Below are positions 25,395-34,624 of a DNA stretch of 64,000 bases, piece by piece (position 1 is the stretch's first letter; each line of letters begins with the position of its first letter). The notes beneath the pieces are model-generated. The model searched no databases, was not told the origin of the DNA, and saw only the letters and a list, made by a program, of their open reading frames with translations. A program made the position numbers and the translations under genes. The stretch is taken from positions 186,001 to 250,000 of the forward strand of contig CAWIEF010000002.1 of NCBI GenBank assembly GCA_963835135.1, written 5' to 3'. This DNA comes from JAVVHH01 sp963835135. Its GTDB lineage: Bacteria > Pseudomonadota > Alphaproteobacteria > Acetobacterales > Acetobacteraceae.

Positions 25395-26321
25395 TTAGGT
25401 GACGGCTATCCTGGCGATATTGGGCGTCGTCCTGTCAAGTGAAAGGACGGTTGCTGCGGCATTTGGAGTCCGGCCTTGCCGAAGCGCCGCATTGCCCGCC
25501 GAGATGATGGTCCAGACTGCCTGGGCGATGGCCTTGCGGGTGGGATGGTCGCGGGGGTCGACCGGGTCGTGCAGGATGATCGTGGCCCGTAGGTGACGGT
25601 GGCGCGCCAAACGCCAGAAATGGCCGCCGAGCTCCATGTCGCCATACCAGGACGAGACCGGGCGCGTGCTCCGCCGTGCTGGCAGGTAGTCGAGGCGATC
25701 GAACACGATCGAGACCGGCTGTATCAGCGGCAGCACGGTCCCGCCGACGCCTTCGACCACGGCGAAGAACGGCGAACGGAAGGGCAGCACGCGCGTGCCG
25801 TCGGAGCTGGTGCCTTCGGGAAATAGGATGAGGTCGTCACCTCCCAACAACCGTGCCCGCATGGAGTCACGCTCACGGCCGGTTTCATTGGGGCGGCGGC
25901 TGACGAACACGGTCCGGCCCAGCCACGCGATGGTCCGCACCAACGGCCAGGTGCCCACCTCGGCCTTGGCCACGAAGCACGCCTCCAGCGTTCCGCCCAG
26001 CACCGGCACGTCGAGCCAGGACGTGTGATTGCAGGCGAACAGAACGGGCCTGCCCACCGACGCGGCCTGGCCGATCACGCGGCGCTCGACGCCCAGCACG
26101 CGGCAGATCCCGGCCCAGTACACGCGTGCCAGCCATTTCTTGCCGCGTCCGGGCAGTAGCAGCAGACCCGTTTGCAGCGCCGCGCATGGAAGCGTCCACA
26201 GCAGCGCCAAGATCACCCGTCGCGCCCAGCGCAGGCGCTGCACGGCGACCGTCGCTGCCGGCAGGGTCTGGGTCGCGGCTGCACTCCGATCCAGCGGCGG
26301 CGATCGGCGCGACAGTGTCAT
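25395..26321 (-). CDS. lysophospholipid acyltransferase (PlsC family)
   Basis: A 308-residue membrane acyltransferase. The HX4D motif is NHTSWLD at 98-104 and the glycerol-phosphate motif FPEGTSSDG at 167-175, with a membrane segment at about 36-56. It could be the 1-acylglycerol-3-phosphate acyltransferase PlsC or an OlsA-type enzyme completing ornithine lipid made by the OlsB-like protein at 15974; sequence alone does not decide. It is upstream of miaB on the same strand and divergent from tamA. Confidence 0.88.
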   Translation of the reverse strand: MTLSRRSPPLDRSAAATQTLPAATVAVQRLRWARRVILALLWTLPCAALQTGLLLLPGRGKKWLARVYWAGICRVLGVERRVIGQAASVGRPVLFACNHTSWLDVPVLGGTLEACFVAKAEVGTWPLVRTIAWLGRTVFVSRRPNETGRERDSMRARLLGGDDLILFPEGTSSDGTRVLPFRSPFFAVVEGVGGTVLPLIQPVSIVFDRLDYLPARRSTRPVSSWYGDMELGGHFWRLARHRHLRATIILHDPVDPRDHPTRKAIAQAVWTIISAGNAALRQGRTPNAAATVLSLDRTTPNIARIAVT

Positions 26322-26455
26322 GCGGCCGGCTTACCAAGCCCACCCTCACGGAACAATGTGCTATCCGCTTGAGGCAGCCCGGGATAGTGCTTACAGCGCT
26401 CGCTTGCGCCGCGTTGGCGCCTCGATTGATCTCGACCGAGGAACTCACGGCTTCG

Positions 26456-28297
26456 ATGCGCCACCCGTCTTCCCCTCGGCGCGTCCTGGCTGCCGCGCTG
26501 CTCGTGACCTCGCTCGTCAGCCCCGAGTTCGGGCGCGCGGCCGATCCGCAGCCCTATAGCGTCGACCTGCCGACCACCAACGAGCCTCCGCTCGATAGCG
26601 CGCTCCGCGCCAGTTCCGTCCTGCTGACGCTGCGTGAGACCGCGCCGGTCGGCCCGTTCGCGCTGATCACGCGCGCCCGCGAGGACCGTGGCCGGCTCGA
26701 AACGGCGCTCAACAGCTTCGGCTATTACGGCAGCACGATCGCGATCGACATCGCCGGGCGCTCGATCGACGACCCTGGGCTGCCATCCGTGCTCGACGCC
26801 GCCAGGGGAGACGTTCCGGTGTCGATCCGGGTTAACAAAGGCCCGGTCTATCATCTGCGCCGGGTCGAACTGACCGGACATCCGGACCCTGTCGCGAACC
26901 GAGCCCTCAAGCTGAAGCCCGGTGACCCCGCGATCGCAGCCGACGTGCTCGCCGCCCAAAATCGCATGCTGCAGGCGCTGCGCGAGGATGGCCACGCGCT
27001 GGCTAAGGTCGACACGCCGGTGGCCGTGCTGGTCCCGCCGGCGACGGGCCTCGACGTCAGCTACAACGTCCAGCCCGGGCCCCGGGTCGATCTGGGCCCG
27101 ATCACGCTTACAGGGCTCGACCGCGTCAACGAGAGCTACGTCAGGCGACGCCTGCTGCTGCACCGGGGCGAGCAGTTCGACCCGCGCACGATCGACAAGG
27201 CGCGCGAGGACCTGGCCGCGGTCGGCGTGTTCTCCGCCGTGACCGTCGACGCGCCGGACCACCTCGATCCCCAGGGCCAGTTGCCGCTCACGGTGCGTCT
27301 GGTCGAGCGGCCGCGGCACGTCATCGGCGCCACGGCGGCCTATTCGACCGACCTGGGCTTCAGCGCCGGCGTGACCTGGTCACACCGCAACCTGTTCGGC
27401 AACGCCGAGCGGCTCGACCTCGGCGCCGCCATCACCCAACTCGGCGGTAGCGCGTCGACGGGGGCGGGATACGACGTAACCGCCGTTCTCACGCAGCCGG
27501 ATGTCTTCATCCGCGATCTCGACTTCATCTACCGCCTCGAGGGCATCAAGGAGAGCCTGGACGCCTACAGCCGGACGGCGCTGCTCGGCGGCGCGTCCGT
27601 CCGCCGCCGCTTCACGCCGGAACTGTCGCTCACGGCCGGGTTGCAGGCGCAGCAGTCCAGGGTCACCCAAGAGGGCGTCACCCGCGACTATACGCTCCTG
27701 CAAATACCGATCACGGCGACCTACGACACGACGGGGCTCGAGGGGCTGCTGGACGCGACGCACGGCATCAAGGCCAGTGGGACGATCACCCCGTCCGATT
27801 CGCTCCGCGCACCCGGCGCGCAGTTCGTGATCCTGCAGGCCACCGGTTCGACCTATGTCGATTTCGGCAGCGCCGGGCGCAGCGTGCTCGCCCTTCGCGC
27901 CTCGCTGGCCTCGGTGCAAGGTGCCACGGTATTTCAGTTGCCGCCCGACCAGCGCCTGTATGCCGGCGGAAGTGCGACGGTGCGCGGCTACAAATACCAG
28001 TCGGTCGGGCCCAAATTCGCCGACAACAAGCCGACGGGCGGCACGTCGCTGGGCGCCGCCACGGTCGAGTTCAGGCAACGCTTCCTGTCCAGCTTCGGCG
28101 CCGCCGTGTTCGTGGATGCGGGCGAGGTCTCGACCAGCAGCGCGCCGTTCAGCGGCAATCTCCGCCTCGGCGCGGGCGCGGGGGTTCGCTACTACACGCC
28201 ATTCGGCCCGATCCGCGCCGACATCGCCGTGCCGCTCAACAAGCAGCGAGGCGACGACGGGTTCGAGATATACGTCGGCATCGGCCAGGCGTTCTAA
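26456..28297 (+). CDS. tamA: autotransporter/translocation assembly outer-membrane protein TamA
   Basis: A 613-residue Omp85-family beta-barrel of the outer membrane. After a signal peptide ending in GRAAD, POTRA repeats cover about residues 30-275 (RVELTGHPDPVANRALKLKPG; PITLTGLDRVNESYVRRRL). The Omp85 barrel then starts, with the lid motif LYAGGSATVRGYKYQSVGP and a final strand ending GIGQAF (terminal Phe). It acts with TamB in inserting or moving outer-membrane components. The start at 26456 is not supported by a strong ribosome site. tamB begins 17 bases after it. Confidence 0.93.
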   Translation: MRHPSSPRRVLAAALLVTSLVSPEFGRAADPQPYSVDLPTTNEPPLDSALRASSVLLTLRETAPVGPFALITRAREDRGRLETALNSFGYYGSTIAIDIAGRSIDDPGLPSVLDAARGDVPVSIRVNKGPVYHLRRVELTGHPDPVANRALKLKPGDPAIAADVLAAQNRMLQALREDGHALAKVDTPVAVLVPPATGLDVSYNVQPGPRVDLGPITLTGLDRVNESYVRRRLLLHRGEQFDPRTIDKAREDLAAVGVFSAVTVDAPDHLDPQGQLPLTVRLVERPRHVIGATAAYSTDLGFSAGVTWSHRNLFGNAERLDLGAAITQLGGSASTGAGYDVTAVLTQPDVFIRDLDFIYRLEGIKESLDAYSRTALLGGASVRRRFTPELSLTAGLQAQQSRVTQEGVTRDYTLLQIPITATYDTTGLEGLLDATHGIKASGTITPSDSLRAPGAQFVILQATGSTYVDFGSAGRSVLALRASLASVQGATVFQLPPDQRLYAGGSATVRGYKYQSVGPKFADNKPTGGTSLGAATVEFRQRFLSSFGAAVFVDAGEVSTSSAPFSGNLRLGAGAGVRYYTPFGPIRADIAVPLNKQRGDDGFEIYVGIGQAF

Positions 28298-28314
28298 TAT
28301 GACTGGTTCCTGAC

Positions 28315-31300
28315 ATGCGCGTCCTCAAGCCGGTTTTTCTTGCAGCCTTGGCGCTGCCCACGCTCGCCGTGGGCGCGCAGGCCGCTCTGGGCATCCCAAG
28401 CCCGACGCAGCTGATCCTCGATCTCGTCGGCAAGATCACCGGCGGGGCCGTGACCGCGACGGGTGTCTCCGGCTGGCCGAACGCGCTGCACGTGGATCGG
28501 TTGGAACTGCGGGATGCCGAAGGGGCCTGGCTCATCGCCGAGGACGTCACGCTCGATTGGCACCCATACCTCCTGGCGACCAAGGAAGCGGCGATCGACA
28601 AGGTCACCGCCGCCCGGCTGAGCGTTCCCAGGCTGCAGGCTGCGGGCCCGACGCCGGCGGCGCCGTCCTCCGGCCCGCCCTCGTTGCCCGTCAGGATCGA
28701 CGTCAGATCGCTGCACGTGGACCGGGTGGAACTCGGGGCGCCCGTGGCCGGTGTCGCGGCGGCGCTCTCGCTCGAGGGCAGCCTGGCGCTGCCGACGCTG
28801 CTGACGCCGACGGCGCACCTGCACGCGGTCCGGCTGGACCCGCCGGGGGGCGACTACCGCGTCGACGCTGAGGTGACGGACCCGGCGATCGACGCGACCA
28901 TCGCCATCTCCGAGCCGCAAAACGGGTTGATCGCGCAACTCGCCCATTTGCCCGACCTCGGCGCGCTCGCATTGGATGGTAAAATCCAGGGCCCGCGCAC
29001 GGCACTGGCCACCACTCTCGCGCTCGGCGCCGGGCCGCTCAGGGCGGCGGTCAGCGGGACGGTGGATCTGCCGGGCGAAACGCTCGACGTGCATGTGACC
29101 GGGAGCGCTCCGGCCATGAAGCCTGCGCCGGAGGTGTCCTGGCAATCGATCGCGCTGAAAGCCGACGTGAACGGGCCGTTCAACACGCCGGACGCCGCTG
29201 GCCATTTCCAGATCGATCAGCTGGCGGCAGCGGGCGCGGCGATCCGCCAGCTCACCGCGGACCTCTCGGGCAACGCGGGCCAGGTCAAATTGCATGCCGC
29301 TGCAGCCGGGCTGCAGGCGCCTCTGCCGGACCCCAGCTTCCTTGCCGCGTCGCCCCTGATGCTGGACGCCAGCGCCCGCCTCGACGACCCGGCCCGCCCC
29401 GTCACGTTCACGCTCGCCCATCCGCTGTTTTCCGCGACCGGCCGCGCCATCACGGCGGGGAGCCCGAGCGTGGGGATGGACCTGACCGTGCCGCAGCTCG
29501 ATCCATTCACGCAGCTCGCCGGCGTCGCGCTACAGGGCCATACGAGCGTCCACATCGACGCCGCGCAGCTGCCGGACAGCACGTTGAGCCTGACCGGCGA
29601 CGGGACGCTGGCCATCAACTCCGGCCTAGCCCCGCTGCCGGGCCTGATTGGCGGTCATGCCAAGGTCGGCGTGACGATGCGCCAGCATGGGCAAGACCTG
29701 ACCATCAGCAGGATGACGGTCGACGGGAGCACGGTCCAACTCGCGCTGACGGGCGGGCAGGCCAACGGCGCGCTGACGGGAACGATCAAGGCGGCATTGT
29801 CGGATCTCAGCGTCGTCGCATCCACGCTCGAGGGCAACGCGACCGCCGCCGTCGACCTGTCCGGCACGCAAACCGATCTGGCCGTCACTGCACACGCGCA
29901 AGGGGAGGTCGGCGCGCCCGGGGTGCCGCGAGGCCCGGTGACGGTAGACGTGGCCGCCAAGGGATTGCCGAGCGCGCCGTCTGGCACCATCAGAGCCGAG
30001 GGCCGTCTCGCCGGCGCGCCGCTGCAGCTCGCGGTCGACGCGCAGCGCAGTGCGGCAGGCGCCGTCAACGCTACAATCGACCGCGCCGATTGGCGGAGCC
30101 TGCATGCGGAGGGTGGGTTGCAACTCGCGCCGGGCGCCACGCTGCCGCTCGGTCACCTGCACGTGCGCATGGCCCAATTGGGCGATCTGCGCCCGTTCGT
30201 CGGGCAAGCGCTCGCGGGCGCGGTCAATGCTACGCTCGACTTGCTGCCCGGGGAGATCAGGTTGCAGGCTGATGCGACGGGGGCCGGGGTGCCGGGCTCG
30301 CGGGTCGGCGCGGCGAAAGTGGACGCACGGGTGCACGATCCGCTCGGAACACCGGTCGTGACGGCCAACGCCGACGTTGCAGGGATCGATGCGGCAGGGG
30401 TGACCGGGTCGGCGAAGGTCGGCGTGACGGGCCCGCAATCGGCGCTCGCGGTCCGGACGGAGGCCGCGCTCACGCTCTCGGGCACGCCGGCGCAGATCGA
30501 CGCGGCCGCCGTGCTCGACGCTTCGGCCAAATCGGTCCGGCTGAACACGCTGCGCGTCGCAGCCAAGGGCCAGACGGCCCGCTTGCTCGCGCCCGCGACG
30601 GTCCGTTTCGGCGGCCCGGTCGCCATCGATCGGCTTCGTGTCGGGCTGCAGAGCGCCGTGCTCGACGTGGCCGGCGAGCTTTCGCCGCGGCTCGATGCGA
30701 CGGTGACCGTACGTGCGCCTGCCAGCCTCGCTGAGATCGCATCGCCCGACCTCAAGCTGGCCGGCACGATCGCGGTGGATGCCAAGCTGACCGGGACGCC
30801 GGCGCTGCCGGGGGGAACGGTTCGGCTCAACCTGGCCGGGCTGCAGATGCTGAACGGCACCGGGCGCGCCATTCCACCGGCCAGCCTGACCGCGACCGCG
30901 ACCCTCAATGGCAAGACCGCCCAACTCGACGCGCGCCTGGCCGCCGGGTCGGCCCGGCTCACCGTGGCCGGGCAAGCGCCGCTCGGCATGGGCGCGCTCG
31001 CACTCCGCGCCACTGGCGGGCTCGATCTGACGCTGCTCGATCCCATTCTGACCGCGAATGGCCGGCGCGTGCGGGGCCGCGTCACGCTCGACGGCACGGT
31101 CGCAGGCACGACCGCCGCGCCACAGGTGACCGGCACGGCGCAGCTCGCATCCGGCGAGGTGCAGGATTTTACCCAGGGCCTGCGCATCACCGACCTTTCA
31201 GCCACAATCCGCGGCGAGGGCAGCACGGTGCGGTTGGTTTCGCTAAACGGCCGGGCCGGGCCGGGCACCATCGCGGCCAGTGGAACGGTCGGCGTCACCG

Positions 31301-32283
31301 CGCCCGGCCTGCCGGTCGACTTCAGCTTGCAGGCGCGCAACGCCCGGCCGCTATCATCGGACACGCTGCAACTGACGGCCGATGCCGACCTGACCGTCCG
31401 CGGGCACGCCCAAGGGGACCTGCAGGCGGGGGGACGAGTCCTGATCCGGCAGGCCGACATCCGGATCCCGTCGGGTCTGCCGCCGTCGATCGCCACCCTG
31501 AACGTCATCCGCCCCGGTCAGGCCCGGGCGGCCGCTCCGCCGCCCGGGCCGGCACCCAGCATCGGGCTCGATCTGGTGGTCGACGCGCCGAACCAGATCT
31601 TCGTTCGCGGACGGGGAGTCGATGCCGAGCTGTCGGGCGAGCTGCGCATCCGCGGCAGCGCCTCGAAGCCGCAGGTCGCCGGCGGGTTCGACTTGCGGCG
31701 GGGTGCAGTCAGCCTGGCCGGGACCAATCTTTCGTTCAGCCATGGCAGGGTCGGCTTCGATGGCACCGGGGCCGGTGGCAAAATCGACCCCACGCTCGAC
31801 TTCATCGCCGAATCGAGCACGACCAGCGTGACGGCGACGCTCACGATCGGCGGCTACGCCAGCGCGCCGACCATCAAGCTGACGAGCACACCGCCGCTGC
31901 CGCAAGACGAGGTGCTGTCGTATCTTCTGTTCCGGCGCAGCTTGAAGGAGATCGGGCCATTCCAGATCGCCTCGATCGCCGCATCGCTCGCGCAACTGAC
32001 CGGGGTAGGCGGCGGGAGCGATCCGCTCGACAAGATCCGCAATGGGCTCGGGCTCGACCGGCTCAGCGTCGGCGGCAACTCGACCGGCTCCGGCGCCTCC
32101 GTCGAGGCGGGGCGGTATGTGGCCAGCGGCGTATATGTGGGCGCCAAGCAGGGCACAAGCAGCGACTCCGGTACCGGAGCGACGCTGCAAATCGACATCA
32201 CCAAGGGCTTGAAGGTCGAAACCGATGTCGGCAGCGGCAAGGGCGGCAACTCGGTCGGGCTCACCTATCAATATGAGTATTAG
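28315..32283 (+). CDS. tamB: translocation/assembly module protein TamB
   Basis: A 1322-residue AsmA-like protein anchored in the inner membrane by its N-terminal hydrophobic segment (VFLAALALPTLAVGAQAAL) and spanning the periplasm as a lipid-carrying groove of repeated beta segments, with strong Ala/Gly/Thr/Leu bias. The C-terminal TamB domain (DUF490) is recognisable in ELRIRGSASKPQVAGGFDLR, LTIGGYASAPTIKL and LPQDEVLSYLLFRR. It partners with TamA and may move phospholipid to the outer membrane. Length is usual for the family. Confidence 0.94.
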   Translation: MRVLKPVFLAALALPTLAVGAQAALGIPSPTQLILDLVGKITGGAVTATGVSGWPNALHVDRLELRDAEGAWLIAEDVTLDWHPYLLATKEAAIDKVTAARLSVPRLQAAGPTPAAPSSGPPSLPVRIDVRSLHVDRVELGAPVAGVAAALSLEGSLALPTLLTPTAHLHAVRLDPPGGDYRVDAEVTDPAIDATIAISEPQNGLIAQLAHLPDLGALALDGKIQGPRTALATTLALGAGPLRAAVSGTVDLPGETLDVHVTGSAPAMKPAPEVSWQSIALKADVNGPFNTPDAAGHFQIDQLAAAGAAIRQLTADLSGNAGQVKLHAAAAGLQAPLPDPSFLAASPLMLDASARLDDPARPVTFTLAHPLFSATGRAITAGSPSVGMDLTVPQLDPFTQLAGVALQGHTSVHIDAAQLPDSTLSLTGDGTLAINSGLAPLPGLIGGHAKVGVTMRQHGQDLTISRMTVDGSTVQLALTGGQANGALTGTIKAALSDLSVVASTLEGNATAAVDLSGTQTDLAVTAHAQGEVGAPGVPRGPVTVDVAAKGLPSAPSGTIRAEGRLAGAPLQLAVDAQRSAAGAVNATIDRADWRSLHAEGGLQLAPGATLPLGHLHVRMAQLGDLRPFVGQALAGAVNATLDLLPGEIRLQADATGAGVPGSRVGAAKVDARVHDPLGTPVVTANADVAGIDAAGVTGSAKVGVTGPQSALAVRTEAALTLSGTPAQIDAAAVLDASAKSVRLNTLRVAAKGQTARLLAPATVRFGGPVAIDRLRVGLQSAVLDVAGELSPRLDATVTVRAPASLAEIASPDLKLAGTIAVDAKLTGTPALPGGTVRLNLAGLQMLNGTGRAIPPASLTATATLNGKTAQLDARLAAGSARLTVAGQAPLGMGALALRATGGLDLTLLDPILTANGRRVRGRVTLDGTVAGTTAAPQVTGTAQLASGEVQDFTQGLRITDLSATIRGEGSTVRLVSLNGRAGPGTIAASGTVGVTAPGLPVDFSLQARNARPLSSDTLQLTADADLTVRGHAQGDLQAGGRVLIRQADIRIPSGLPPSIATLNVIRPGQARAAAPPPGPAPSIGLDLVVDAPNQIFVRGRGVDAELSGELRIRGSASKPQVAGGFDLRRGAVSLAGTNLSFSHGRVGFDGTGAGGKIDPTLDFIAESSTTSVTATLTIGGYASAPTIKLTSTPPLPQDEVLSYLLFRRSLKEIGPFQIASIAASLAQLTGVGGGSDPLDKIRNGLGLDRLSVGGNSTGSGASVEAGRYVASGVYVGAKQGTSSDSGTGATLQIDITKGLKVETDVGSGKGGNSVGLTYQYEY

Positions 32284-32287
32284 TGCC

Positions 32288-33715
32288 ATGGTCCGCGTCG
32301 TTGCCGTCCTGCTTCTCCTCTCCGCTGGTGCGGCGGCCCAGCCGTCCCCCGGCGACAAGACGACGGCGCACTCGATCAAGGTGCCGTCCGGGACGTTCGA
32401 GTTCGACGCGTCCGTCGCGACCACCAAACTCGCGGACCCAAAAGGGGCCGTGCAGGCGGAAATCGTCACCACGGCGTTCGTCGCTAAAGGGACGGACGTC
32501 CGGCGCCCGATTACGTTCGCGCTCAACGGTGGCCCGGGCGCGTCCTCCGCCTGGCTCGACTTCGGAGCGATCGGCCCGTGGCGCGTGCCGCTCGGCGCCC
32601 CGGTGATCCCGAGCGCCGCGCCCACCCCGATCGACAACGCCGAGACCTGGCTCGACCAGACCGACCTGGTGTTCATCGACCCGCCCGGCACCGGTTACAG
32701 CCGCATCACTGGCGGCGACGAGGCGCGTCGCCAGTTCCTGTCGGTAGACGGCGACATCGATACGCTGGCCGTCGTCATCCGCCGCTGGCTTGAGGCGCAT
32801 GGGCGGCTGCTCTCGCCCAAATTCATCGTCGGCGAAAGCTATGGCGGGTTCCGCGGCCCTAAGCTCGCGCGGACGCTGCTGGACAAGCAGGGGATCGGCA
32901 TCAGCGGCCTCTTCCTGATCTCGCCGGTGCTCGACTTCAATGGCCGCGATGCGCCGTGGAACCCGTTTCGCTACGTCGTCACCCTGCCCAGCATGGCAGC
33001 GGCCTACCGCCACGCGAACAGCCGGTCCGAGATCGCCGATGTGGAAGCCTATGCGACCGGCGACTTCCTGGCCGATCTGCTTCGCGGCGAGAGTGACGCG
33101 GATGCGGACGAGCGGCTCACAACCCGCGTCGCTGCCATGACTGGTCTCGACCCGGCGCTCGTACGCCGGCGGTTCGGCCGCATCGGGCTCTCGACGTTTC
33201 TGCGCGACCGCACGCCGGGGCGGGTTGGCTCCCCCTACGATGCGACGGTCGACGCGGCGGACCCGTTTCCGGCCGCGGCCAACGACAACTCGCCCGACCC
33301 GATCCTCGATGGCCTGAGGGGTCCCGTCACATCCGCCGCGTTGTTCGTTTACAGGACGTGGCTCGAATGGCAGCCCGAGGGTGCACCGAACCGGCAGTAT
33401 GAGCTCCTCAACGAGCAGGTGGCGCATGAGTGGGATTATGGCCGACGCATGAGCCGGCCCGACGCCTACTCCGACCTGCGGCAATATCTGGCGCTCGATC
33501 CCATGGCCCGCGCGGTGGTCGCGCACGGCTTGACCGACCTCGTCACGCCGTATTTCGCGGACGCGCTGCTGTTGCGGCAAACGCCCGACTATAACGCCAA
33601 GCAGCAGATCTCGCTCGCCGCCTATGCTGGCGGACACATGTTTTATTCGCGCGACGACTCCCGCGCCGCGCTCCATCGCGACGCCGCCGCGTTCTTTGCT
33701 GGAGCCAAGCCTTGA
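32288..33715 (+). CDS. S10-family serine carboxypeptidase, secreted
   Basis: A 475-residue peptidase of the S10 family. Residues 1-18 form a signal peptide, so it acts in the periplasm or outside. The substrate/oxyanion motif GGPGASSAW is at 81-89, nucleophile Ser184 in GESYGG, then the acid in LTDLVTPYF and His in YAGGHMFYS. S10 enzymes remove C-terminal residues, often at acid pH. An ATG at 32273 is a second possible start, inside the tamB end. It follows tamB directly, and a lipoprotein gene overlaps its stop. Confidence 0.92.
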   Translation: MVRVVAVLLLLSAGAAAQPSPGDKTTAHSIKVPSGTFEFDASVATTKLADPKGAVQAEIVTTAFVAKGTDVRRPITFALNGGPGASSAWLDFGAIGPWRVPLGAPVIPSAAPTPIDNAETWLDQTDLVFIDPPGTGYSRITGGDEARRQFLSVDGDIDTLAVVIRRWLEAHGRLLSPKFIVGESYGGFRGPKLARTLLDKQGIGISGLFLISPVLDFNGRDAPWNPFRYVVTLPSMAAAYRHANSRSEIADVEAYATGDFLADLLRGESDADADERLTTRVAAMTGLDPALVRRRFGRIGLSTFLRDRTPGRVGSPYDATVDAADPFPAAANDNSPDPILDGLRGPVTSAALFVYRTWLEWQPEGAPNRQYELLNEQVAHEWDYGRRMSRPDAYSDLRQYLALDPMARAVVAHGLTDLVTPYFADALLLRQTPDYNAKQQISLAAYAGGHMFYSRDDSRAALHRDAAAFFAGAKP

Positions 33716-34065
33716 GAGCGTTCCTCGGCGCATCGTGTCTGCTCGCACTTGCCGCGTGCGGCTATGACCCACCGCCGCACACCGACACCGCAAGCCCGGC
33801 CTATGTCGCCGATCGCGATGCCTGCGAAGACAAGTCGGCCAGTGACGTGAACCGGGTCAATGCCAAGACGGGTCTGGCGTGGTTCAGCTCGCCCGTCCGT
33901 CGCTGGGGTCAGATCGCCGACACGACGCAGGCTTGCATGGCCGGCAAGGGCTATGGCCGCGTCCGCTGGTGTACGGCAGAGGAGCTGCGCAGCGGGAGCC
34001 GGCAGGGCACTATGATCGTCACCTCATCGGGGGTGCAGTGCTCCGATCCGCCGACCCGTCCGTGA
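33712..34065 (+). CDS. small hypothetical lipoprotein
   Basis: A 117-residue protein whose signal peptide ends in the lipobox LALAAC, with Cys16 as the lipidated residue. The mature part has four further Cys, as in ADRDACEDK and RVRWCTAEEL, and the segment TQACMAGKGYGRVRW resembles a family of small alphaproteobacterial lipoproteins. The start is a TTG overlapping the peptidase stop (TTGA). Function unknown. Its 3' end overlaps the end of the convergent methyltransferase gene by 47 bases. Confidence 0.75.
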   Translation: MRAFLGASCLLALAACGYDPPPHTDTASPAYVADRDACEDKSASDVNRVNAKTGLAWFSSPVRRWGQIADTTQACMAGKGYGRVRWCTAEELRSGSRQGTMIVTSSGVQCSDPPTRP

Positions 34066-34624
34066 GCACGTCCAGCCGGTACTTCTCCGCCCGCGATTGG
34101 GCATAGGGCACCAGCCGAGAGGAGGTTTGTTCAATGAATAGGGTCGCCGCCTCGTCGCCGGTGCACGCGCCATCGGTCGGCCCGAACCAATTCACCAGCC
34201 CCACCACGCCACCCGGGGCCAAGGTCTCGACCGTCTTGCGGGCGACGAGCCGGATACCATCCAGGCCAAGGTAATACAGGACTTCTGAAAAAAGGATGAA
34301 GTCGAATTGGCCAGCAGGCCATTCGGATCGCAGGTCCATGTTGGCGAACGACACGCCTGGACACCGCTCCCGCGCTTGGTCGAGCGCGATGTCGGACACG
34401 TCCACCCCGAGCAGCGTGTCGCAGCGGTCTGCCAACTGCCGGGTCAGGATGCCGATGCTGCAGCCGATCTCGAAGCCGCTCGCAAACCGCCGCGGAGGCA
34501 GGGCCGCAAGCGTGGCGGCGTATTTGTCCCGCTCGTAGTCGCTGGTCGCAAACCGCCAGGGATCTGGATCCCTGGCGTAGAGCCGCTCGAAGTAACCGGG
34601 GTCCGCGTAGCCCGGCTCCGCCAC
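34019..34624 (-). CDS. NodS-like SAM-dependent methyltransferase
   Basis: A 201-residue class I methyltransferase. It starts with the DPGYFERLYARDPDPWRFAT segment seen in NodS-like proteins, followed by motif I FEIGCSIGILTRQLA and the acidic LGVDVSDIAL, then FDFILFSEVLYYL. NodS methylates chitooligosaccharide in rhizobia, but these relatives have mostly unknown small-molecule substrates. The GTG start shares one base with the pckA stop, so it is the second gene of a pckA operon. Confidence 0.86.
   Translation of the reverse strand: MAEPGYADPGYFERLYARDPDPWRFATSDYERDKYAATLAALPPRRFASGFEIGCSIGILTRQLADRCDTLLGVDVSDIALDQARERCPGVSFANMDLRSEWPAGQFDFILFSEVLYYLGLDGIRLVARKTVETLAPGGVVGLVNWFGPTDGACTGDEAATLFIEQTSSRLVPYAQSRAEKYRLDVLTDGSADRSTAPPMR

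Noticed and set aside
32261..33793. Long open frame on the minus strand opposite the carboxypeptidase
   Set aside because: Mirror of a gene with a full catalytic triad; Arg/Val/Gly-rich shadow translation.
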